A stretch of DNA of 20,566 nucleotides from NCBI GenBank assembly GCA_964468435.1, contig CAYXVE010000074.1, positions 1-20,566 of the forward strand, in the 5' to 3' direction. The notes beneath the pieces were generated by a model. It searched no databases. It saw only the letters and a program-made list of their open reading frames with translations, and was not told the origin of the DNA. The DNA comes from JBCCTX01 sp964468435 (GTDB taxonomy: Bacteria > Bacteroidota > Bacteroidia > J057). Positions 14,309 through 20,566 of this stretch are shown in pieces; the first letter of the stretch is position 1, and each line of letters opens with the position of its first letter. Position numbers and translations under genes: made by a program.

Positions 14309-14418
14309 TCCTTCTTTTTGCGGGCCTCTGCTTTGATAGCCTGCGAAAGAAAATACACAAACCCACCAACTATGATGGTTACAATAGTGGTCATGCTGAT
14401 GATGCTGGAAAGTGTCAT
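14299..14418 (-). CDS. Small membrane protein resembling MetS-type NSS transporter subunits
   Basis: From ATG 14418 this is a 39-residue protein: a short lead, one membrane helix (SMTTIVTIIVGGFVYFLSQA) and a basic tail (KAEARKKKDQP). That pattern, with the Ser-Ile-Ile and Gly-Gly-Phe elements, resembles small MetS subunits of sodium-coupled NSS transporters such as MetPS. The frame is open back to ATG 14487 (62 residues), but the added stretch contains a perfect hairpin, ATTAGCT/AGCTAAT (14438-14454), and the palindrome AAAAAGCTTTTT directly before ATG 14418, so I prefer the shorter start. It overlaps the phosphatase gene's tail by 10 bp. An NSS transporter lies in this window at 19040-20542, but 4.6 kb away and across a receptor gene, so partnership is inference. 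Confidence 0.5.
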   Translation of the reverse strand: MTLSSIISMTTIVTIIVGGFVYFLSQAIKAEARKKKDQP

Positions 14419-14584
14419 AAAAAGCTTTTTATTACCAATTAGCTCAAAGCTAATAAGCTTTGAGAATATATGTAACAACAAGTTCATCTTTTAGAAATCC
14501 TTAAAGGCTGAGAGCCTCATCCAAGTCTGACCAATGTACTTCAATCCCTATTTCCATAAATTCAATGTGATTGAGTTGAGCTAA

Positions 14585-14857
14585 TCCCAATTTTCCTCCC
14601 TGCAGGAACTATATGATCATCCCCCTACGCCCCTAGATCAGGCCCAAATGCTGCGAGAGTATAAAGATGAATCTTCGACCCAGGTCTTATCTCTTTCACC
14701 CCCTCAAATACTGACTTACCTAGCACGGGATCAGAGGCTTTGTCCCTCTTTTCAAGCCACAAAACAAGCAGAGGAAGCGGATACAGAAAACAGCTTTTTA
14801 CGGCTTGTAAAAACTCTTTCCTTTGACAGAAATGGAAACATTTTTTACACGTTTTAG
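14585..14857 (+). pseudogene. Open-frame stretch, possible gene fragment of unknown origin
   Basis: The plus-strand frame is open from 14585 to the stop at 14855-14857, with the first ATG at 14648 (69 codons). The middle, with DQAQMLREYKDESS and LSPPQILTYLARDQRL, looks protein-like, rich in Leu, Gln and Glu, whereas the end is less convincing. There is no good promoter, and upstream of 14585 the frame is closed by a stop. It could be a degraded fragment of a larger gene or simply chance. I do not recognise a family. Confidence 0.2.
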
Positions 14858-14911
14858 TGTAAATCTATTTAAAGACAAGATAGGTTGGTGAGAGCTACAA
14901 ACCCTTAGCAT

Positions 14912-14955
14912 CGTAAAATACAACGGGCAACTATGCGTAAAGCATAATTGCCCGT
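14912..14955 (-). terminator. Strong hairpin terminator downstream of the TonB-dependent receptor gene
   Basis: ACGGGCAA (14923-14930) pairs with TTGCCCGT (14948-14955) and, after one mismatch, TATGC (14932-14936) pairs with GCATA (14942-14946), with a 5-nt loop. On the minus strand the hairpin is followed by TGTATTTTACG, a moderate U-rich tail. It lies about 190 nt beyond the receptor's stop codon and is a plausible end for its transcript. Confidence 0.7.
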
Positions 14956-14975
14956 ATCCTCCTATACACTTTTAC

Positions 14976-15021
14976 AGTGATTAGACCCCATGAAATGTTC
15001 TTTCAAAAGGTCTAATTCACT
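14976..15021. repeat. Second inverted repeat in the receptor gene's 3' region
   Basis: AGTGA plus TTAGACC (14976-14987) pairs with GGTCTAA plus TCACT (15009-15021), with one bulged T at 15016 and a 21-nt loop. It sits between the receptor stop codon and the terminator hairpin at 14923-14955. No U-tract follows, so it may stabilise the 3' end of the mRNA rather than end transcription. Confidence 0.45.
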
Positions 15022-15146
15022 TTGTAGCTATTCAGCATATTAGGTCATTTGCATGTAACCTCTAATACTTTGAATGTGCTTCTTATCTTTAAACAGCATG
15101 ATAAACAATTTCTAAAAGCTAGTTATGTTATATCTGACTATATGTA

Positions 15147-18100
15147 CTACTGAAAAATGTAACGCAAGCCCAGACGCATGCGCCAACGAGAACTGAAATT
15201 GTTGATGTTGAAAGCATCCGTTCCAAGTTCTTCTCTAGTGTAGGAGAAGGTAGGCGTGGTACCATCGTCATCGTAGCCTTCGAAGGTATACAACTCGTAG
15301 TAATTATTACTTCCCAAAACATTGTAACGAACCCCCCAACTGGAGTTGATCAAGTTAGCCAGGTTAAACACATCCCAGCTAAATTGCAGTTTGTGATTTT
15401 TGCCTGCAACATCTACCGCAACATCTTGACGCAGGGAAAGGTCGAGGAAGCTCATAAATGGGAGGAAGTTGGAATTCTTCTCAGCATAGCTACCACGGTT
15501 TTCACTTAGATAGGAATCATCTTCGATGAAAGCATTCAGGCGATTCCACTGCTCTTGAGGCGATACGCCGTTGGCTTCAACCAATGTAATCTCATTTTGG
15601 TTTGCAGGGATGTAAATCAAGCTGCGGTTTCTACTCGTGCTACCAGTTTCATTATTGATATTGCGCGCGCCACGACCACCAATGACATAAGAGTAAGGAC
15701 TCCCTCTTAAACCTTCATAAAGCAATGTGATGGTGGTGGTTGCATTTTTCGCTTTGTTCCAGTCAAATGTATAGTTTAGCACACCCAGCACCCTGTGGCC
15801 CAAGGCAAAGTCAGAACGTCCAAGTACAGGGTTGTTACGACCATCAAAGTTCATCTGACCGCGCCATTGTGAAGAGTTCTGAGAAGAAGTACCCTCGTTG
15901 ATCGCTTCGGCATCGCCGTAAGTGTAAGACACATTTGCGGACAAGCCAAAATCAAATCTTTTGGCAAAAGAAGCCGTCAGATTGTAAGTGTACCCCTCGC
16001 TAGTATTGGACGCAACATAAATGGCGCTGTACTGTGGATCTACATCTCCGCGAACGTATACCGGACGGTTATCTGCACCCGTATTGGTCCAGTTGAAGTC
16101 TACTACAGGATTGTGATTGACATTTGTATAGACAATATTATTGAGTGTCTTGGTGTAAACCCCCTCGAAAGTAGCAAGAATACCACCCGGTAGTTCTGTA
16201 TCCAAAGCCAGGTTACCACGTAGCACTTGGGGATACTTGAAGTCTTCAGTAAAAAGGTCCACCTGGCCAGATGGCACACTAAATTGCTCGTTTATGTATT
16301 GATTATCAAACTCCGGGATAAATTCAATAGGTTCCTGTAGATCGCCTGCGTCTACTCCCCCAATAGATACACCATTATTGTTGAACATGGCACCAGGCCA
16401 TACAAATGGGATACGGCTGGTAAAGATGCCCACTCCCCCACGTAAGACTGAGCTACGATCGCTTTTCAAATTGTAGTTAAACCCTAATCGAGGAGAGATC
16501 ATCAATTGACCATCAGGCGCTTGCCCACCAGTGATATCTTTTGCGACATCCCACGTATTTGCCAGATTAGGCAAAGTTACGGAATTGAAGGAAGGGTGAA
16601 TATTGGGATCGCTAGTGATGATTGGCAAGTCAAAACGCAATCCACCCGTTAGAGTAAACTGAGGCGTCACTGCCCACTCGTCCTGTACATAAAGGCCTAA
16701 CTGCATAGCATTAAAATCCGCTGCGGCTTCAGAGCCGTCGCCTGTAATATTGTCAACCAATGAGTAAGAGCGGTCGTACTCTGCTGCACCCGTGTTGTTC
16801 AGGAATGCTTCTATGCTTTCATACTCATAGACCCCATAGTTCTGACGAATAAACAAGTTGTAGATGTTATAAAATTCATTATGCGTACCTAGGGTAATAG
16901 TGTGATTGGTGTTGTATATCTTAAAATTATCTGTAATCGTTAAGATATCTTGATCCAGTGCATTAGCAGTGGAGAACTGCTCTGATCCCAGTTCGATAGT
17001 TCCACTACCATCACCAATAATGACGTAGGGAAAGTCCTTTCCGATGGGGTCGCGATCATCGCGAACAGCATTAAAACCTACAATCAGACTATTACTGAAT
17101 TTATCTCCAAAATTAGAGTTTAGCTCCAATGCAGTAGAGTTAGTGGTACTAGGAAAGAATATCCCATTATTGGAGAACTCAATCGTCCTAGCATTACTTG
17201 AGTTGCGATTAGTATTTTCCGCCTTGGTGTAATTGTGGCGAAGTGTCAAGCGGTGATTTTCACTCAAATTAATGTCTAACTTAGCAAAGAGTTTAACGCC
17301 ATCCAGGTTATCTGTTACGTTGCCAAATGTACCGGGATCATAGTCGTACTCGTTGATCAGAAATTGGCGGAGATTTCCCAGATCGGCTTGAGAGGCATCT
17401 CCATTGTATTGACCGAAGTCAAAGGGAGAAGGTGTTTCATCTGCACGAATTTCCGCGTTGACAAAAAAGAATACCTTATCCTTCACAATAGGGCCACCCA
17501 AAGAGGCGCCATAAGTCGCTTGGGTAAACTCATCAACTTCTTCCCGCTCGCTGCCCGTGCGATCCGTCAGGCTTTCGTTGGTCTTGCCAACCAGGTTCTC
17601 ATTTTGAAAAAAGTAATAAGCTGTTCCTCCAAATTCATTGGTTCCCGACTTGGTTACTGCATTGACGCCAGCACCGGCAAAACCGCCGTAGGTTACGTCG
17701 TAGGGAGATAAGACCACCTGTAGCTGATCAATGATATCGATCGAAAAGGGCGCAATGCCTGTCTGCCCGCCATTCGTGCCTGAGCTAGCCAAGCCAAATA
17801 CATCGTTATTGACCGCACCGTCCACGTAAATGGCGTTATAACGGTTATTGACCCCACCAAAGGAAGTGCCCCCACCAAAGCCAGTGGATTGTGGGGTCAG
17901 GCGAAGGTAATCACCCAAGTCCCGGTTCAAAGTAGGGACTTCCTCAATATCTTCAGAAGTGATCTGGGTACTAGCTCCAGCGTTGGTGCCTGAGGTAGTA
18001 CGTGTACCGACGATAACTGTCTCTCCCAATTCTATTCCAGACTGCTCCAGGGAAAAGTCTCGATAGTAAGGTTCACCCAAGCGAAAGAATACCCCATCAA

Positions 18101-18389
18101 CCTCGACTTTACCATAGCCGACGTAGGTCGCTGTAATTTTGTAGGGACCACCTACACGCATGTTTGAAATTTGGAAATAGCCATTCTCATTAGAATTGCT
18201 TCCAAAGGTTGTGCCTGAGGGAGTATGGATAGCTACAACTGTAGCTCCGATAAGTGGACTGCCATTAGTATCAGTAACCTGTCCACGCATCGATGAAGTA
18301 GTTACCCCCTGGGCCCAGCTTACAACTGGCAACAGGATAACCAGGATCAGGCATCCTAGGAATTTCAGAAAAGTAGTGTTTGGTTTCAT
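15147..18389 (-). CDS. Oar-like TonB-dependent outer-membrane receptor
   Basis: This 1080-residue outer-membrane protein has a signal peptide (1-26, hydrophobic core then VVSWA before Q27), a carboxypeptidase-regulatory-like domain (about 32-115, MRGQVTDTNGSPLIGATVVA), a plug domain (about 120-255) and a long beta barrel to the C terminus, which ends in an aromatic-rich strand (MRLGLRYIFQ). The layout fits the Oar/TonB-receptor group common in Bacteroidota. It takes up some substrate with energy from TonB. No SusD-like partner, glycoside hydrolase or peptidase gene is adjacent, so the cargo cannot be guessed. It is flanked by about 660 bp of non-coding DNA on one side and 650 bp on the other and seems monocistronic. 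Confidence 0.93.
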   Translation of the reverse strand: MKPNTTFLKFLGCLILVILLPVVSWAQGVTTSSMRGQVTDTNGSPLIGATVVAIHTPSGTTFGSNSNENGYFQISNMRVGGPYKITATYVGYGKVEVDGVFFRLGEPYYRDFSLEQSGIELGETVIVGTRTTSGTNAGASTQITSEDIEEVPTLNRDLGDYLRLTPQSTGFGGGTSFGGVNNRYNAIYVDGAVNNDVFGLASSGTNGGQTGIAPFSIDIIDQLQVVLSPYDVTYGGFAGAGVNAVTKSGTNEFGGTAYYFFQNENLVGKTNESLTDRTGSEREEVDEFTQATYGASLGGPIVKDKVFFFVNAEIRADETPSPFDFGQYNGDASQADLGNLRQFLINEYDYDPGTFGNVTDNLDGVKLFAKLDINLSENHRLTLRHNYTKAENTNRNSSNARTIEFSNNGIFFPSTTNSTALELNSNFGDKFSNSLIVGFNAVRDDRDPIGKDFPYVIIGDGSGTIELGSEQFSTANALDQDILTITDNFKIYNTNHTITLGTHNEFYNIYNLFIRQNYGVYEYESIEAFLNNTGAAEYDRSYSLVDNITGDGSEAAADFNAMQLGLYVQDEWAVTPQFTLTGGLRFDLPIITSDPNIHPSFNSVTLPNLANTWDVAKDITGGQAPDGQLMISPRLGFNYNLKSDRSSVLRGGVGIFTSRIPFVWPGAMFNNNGVSIGGVDAGDLQEPIEFIPEFDNQYINEQFSVPSGQVDLFTEDFKYPQVLRGNLALDTELPGGILATFEGVYTKTLNNIVYTNVNHNPVVDFNWTNTGADNRPVYVRGDVDPQYSAIYVASNTSEGYTYNLTASFAKRFDFGLSANVSYTYGDAEAINEGTSSQNSSQWRGQMNFDGRNNPVLGRSDFALGHRVLGVLNYTFDWNKAKNATTTITLLYEGLRGSPYSYVIGGRGARNINNETGSTSRNRSLIYIPANQNEITLVEANGVSPQEQWNRLNAFIEDDSYLSENRGSYAEKNSNFLPFMSFLDLSLRQDVAVDVAGKNHKLQFSWDVFNLANLINSSWGVRYNVLGSNNYYELYTFEGYDDDGTTPTFSYTREELGTDAFNINNFSSRWRMRLGLRYIFQ

Positions 18390-19039
18390 AAGATTGTTTG
18401 TTGTTATTCCATAATACTATGATAATATTAGCATGAAAATTAGCTATTTAATGTTAAGGGATTTTTATCATAAATTTACTTCTTTGATAATTTTTAAAGA
18501 CAAGTTCTATCTATAAACCCCAAAATACATAAGCACTTAAATCTGATACTACTGATCTTACCGATAGTATGTGTAAACTATCCAACCTTTTTTCCAGTAC
18601 TTAGCCAGTATTTAGGATGAATATCAATACCGAATATTTTATGTGTAAGAGGCACGGATTGGTCTTTGGTATGACCAATGGAAACAAAGTCCTCAGCTAA
18701 ACTACCGTGAGTAGAATTCACGGGGTTTACGCAAGCTGGATTCCACAGAATGAGTTTTTAGTTCTTTACCAGGTCCTTATGCACTAATCTATTTAGCTGT
18801 TGATTACTTATAACCCTCTTGAATACAGTTTGATAGGCCAGAAGTTATGAGAATTTCACGCTTTTAGTACATTATTCTTTCATGTATATAATCATCCCAA
18901 TAACTTATCCAATATTAACAGTATCGCATTAAGATCGGAGCAAGCAGTCATATCCAATTCTCATCAATTCACCTGTCATTATGTTTATATAGGATTACTT
19001 CTCTTGTTTGTGAACAATTAATTAAGCCTCAGGCTAAAG
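18390..19039. other. 650-bp non-coding region upstream of the receptor gene
   Basis: No credible gene is found here on either strand. A weak -7-like element TAATTTTC lies on the minus strand at 18442-18435, 46 bp upstream of the receptor's start codon. Other structure: an 11-bp imperfect tandem repeat (CCAGTACTTAG at 18594-18604, CCAGTATTTAG at 18605-18615), the inverted repeat TTGGTC/GACCAA (18659-18678), and a hairpin CCGTGA/TCACGG (18705-18723) flanked by AAAC and GTTT. Near 19027-19037, AAGCCTCAGGCT could form only a 4-bp stem as a weak end to the transporter transcript. Confidence 0.5.
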
Positions 19040-20542
19040 CTAGCCTTTGACAAATCTCCTATACAGGTAATTATTAAGTAAGATACCTATCAATATTACA
19101 AGTCCCCACTGTGTAATGATCGAAGCATTGCTGTAAATGCTCATAACATTCCAGTTGCCATCCTGGTCAAACCAGGGATAGGGATCATAGCCCTGCGACA
19201 TCCACCAGTAGATCAGAATCAGGCCCAGGGCAAAGTTGATGGGTATGGTGATGACAAACAACCAAGTACTGATATGAAAATCCGAATCTCCATCGATGAA
19301 ATCGTGTTTGAACTTTGCAACACCGTATTTGAGTACCGAAAACACAATAAAAAGGCCTGAAACTACCAATCCAATTCCCCATACCCAGTCCTGGTTAGAA
19401 AAGACATCGAGATACCAGGCAGAGGGAAAGCCAAAAATAACACAAAAAATACCTGCTTTAATCGCTGCAGTCTTACGGGAATCTCCCAGATCCCCCAGAA
19501 TTTTGATAAACATCTCTATCATAGCCAGCAAAGAACTGAATGCAGCCAGGCAGAATGCACCAAAGAAAACCACAGACAGGATCGGTCCCCCAGGTATTTC
19601 CGTAAACAATTGGGGAATAATACTAAAAGTCAACGCCTGATTGCCGGCTTGTAAATAGGAAATGGCATCCTGTTCAGAAATAGCCATGGCAAATACAGAT
19701 GGTAAGATGGCAAATCCTGCCAGCAGCGAAGCTGTATTATTACCAAAACCACTGATGAAAATATTTAAGGTAACATCTTCTTTACTCCGGGTGTAGGAAG
19801 AAAGGGTCATCATTAATCCCCATCCGGCTCCTGTAGACCATGCGGACTGAGATAGAGCCTCCAACCATACCGTAGCATTGCCAAATAATTCGGGCTTGAT
19901 CTCAAACATATACTGCAATCCCAGTATCCCATTCTCCATATTCAATGAGGTAATACTGATCAGGATCAGCAAAACAAACAAGGTGGGAATGAAAATCTTA
20001 TTGGCTACCTCTAGTCCCTTCTGTATTCCCCGGATCAGCAAAAAACAGCCTGCAGCAACAGCAAAAATATGAAGTACCACGGTAACGGGATTTCCTGTAG
20101 ATAAATTTTCCCAATACTGATACAGATACTCAGGATTCTCCTGCAACTTCATTTTCAAGGTCTCTCCTCCAGAGACAAATTGAATTGCATCGCCTAGTGC
20201 CAGCCCAAAATACCGTAGCCCCCATCCTGTCACTACCGAATAGTAAAATGCAATTCCCAACGTACATAAGGTGATGAAAAAACCCATCCAGGTAAATGAT
20301 TTTCCAGTCATCCCTCCATAAGACCCAATTATCCCTTTTTTGATATGTTTTCCCATAGAAAATTCAGCCAGGAGAATCGGGATAGACCATACCAACAAAA
20401 ATATGATCCACAACAACAAAAAAGTACCTCCATATTGACCGGCCAAGCGCGGAAAACGCCATAGATTCCCAGCACCGATGGCCATCCCCAGAGACGCCAG
20501 TATCAATCCCCAGCGATTGCTGAATTGTTCGTTTTGAGACAT
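19040..20542 (-). CDS. Neurotransmitter:sodium symporter (SNF/NSS) family transporter
   Basis: This 500-residue integral membrane protein has about 12 predicted helices. The first helix carries the signature WGLILASLGMAIGAGNLWRF, the unwound region that coordinates sodium and substrate in LeuT-like carriers. Later segments such as QSAWSTGAGWGLMMTLSSYT and SGFGNNTASLLAGFAILPSV match the family's helices 6 and 7. It likely imports an amino acid with sodium. Length and form fit bacterial NSS members such as MetP. No small MetS-type gene lies in the 650 bp after it; a candidate is found at 14299-14418. The start codon is 24 bp from the window edge, so its promoter is not visible. Confidence 0.93.
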   Translation of the reverse strand: MSQNEQFSNRWGLILASLGMAIGAGNLWRFPRLAGQYGGTFLLLWIIFLLVWSIPILLAEFSMGKHIKKGIIGSYGGMTGKSFTWMGFFITLCTLGIAFYYSVVTGWGLRYFGLALGDAIQFVSGGETLKMKLQENPEYLYQYWENLSTGNPVTVVLHIFAVAAGCFLLIRGIQKGLEVANKIFIPTLFVLLILISITSLNMENGILGLQYMFEIKPELFGNATVWLEALSQSAWSTGAGWGLMMTLSSYTRSKEDVTLNIFISGFGNNTASLLAGFAILPSVFAMAISEQDAISYLQAGNQALTFSIIPQLFTEIPGGPILSVVFFGAFCLAAFSSLLAMIEMFIKILGDLGDSRKTAAIKAGIFCVIFGFPSAWYLDVFSNQDWVWGIGLVVSGLFIVFSVLKYGVAKFKHDFIDGDSDFHISTWLFVITIPINFALGLILIYWWMSQGYDPYPWFDQDGNWNVMSIYSNASIITQWGLVILIGILLNNYLYRRFVKG

Positions 20543-20566
20543 ATTGATTGGTTTGATCGTAACTTA

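Noticed and set aside
15147..18389. A SusC/SusD polysaccharide-utilisation locus.
   Set aside because: No SusD-like lipoprotein, glycoside hydrolase or sigma/anti-sigma gene is adjacent, and the receptor is Oar-like.
18390..19039. A MetS-type small subunit gene directly after the NSS transporter.
   Set aside because: I read the minus strand just downstream of the stop; the short frame near 18980 encodes about 16 residues with no membrane segment.

Overview
The window looks like a chromosomal segment of a Bacteroidota bacterium, probably in or near the Cytophagales. Evidence: an Oar-type TonB-dependent receptor, a Bacteroidota-style -7 promoter element (TAnnTTTG), weak or absent Shine-Dalgarno sequences, moderate GC content, and a short-Q-loop cytochrome bd. 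No phage, plasmid or insertion-sequence genes are visible. Order and genus are inference.

Layout. 1-81: short direct repeats. 82-3424 (minus): AraC-type regulator, cydA, cydB, a compact cytochrome bd operon with its own regulator. 3531-8666: a sulfur (sulfide/persulfide) island on the minus strand, read from 8452 down to 3646: two YeeE/YedE sulfur-compound carriers, a Crp/Fnr regulator, two small rhodaneses, a double UspA protein and a CstB-like persulfide dioxygenase-rhodanese, closed by a good intrinsic terminator. 8667-10319 (plus, divergent): a fusion of a cysteine-dioxygenase-like cupin with a SAM methyltransferase. 10420-14487: a small membrane protein, DNA polymerase I, a histidine phosphatase and a small membrane protein resembling MetS-type subunits. 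14585-20542: a possible gene relic, two strong hairpins, the large TonB-dependent receptor, a 650-bp non-coding stretch and an NSS-family sodium symporter.

The most interesting part is the sulfur island. Four copies of one operator, GTGAT-N4-ATCAC, occur in the window. All four lie in the three non-coding gaps that precede sulfur-island transcription units (5145, 6716, and a pair at 8529 and 8568). The Crp/Fnr protein encoded in the island has a recognition helix (S-R-E-A-V-S-R) with the Arg and Glu that read GTGA in CRP. The sites sit about 41-44 bp upstream of plausible start points, the class II activator position. The divergent dioxygenase-methyltransferase fusion shares this control region, so it is probably part of the same response. 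A plausible scheme is uptake of a reduced sulfur compound by the YeeE/YedE pair, sulfane-sulfur handling by the rhodaneses, oxidation by the CstB-like protein, and oxidation and/or methylation of a thiol by the fusion. The substrates of the fusion and the signal sensed by the regulator cannot be read from the sequence.
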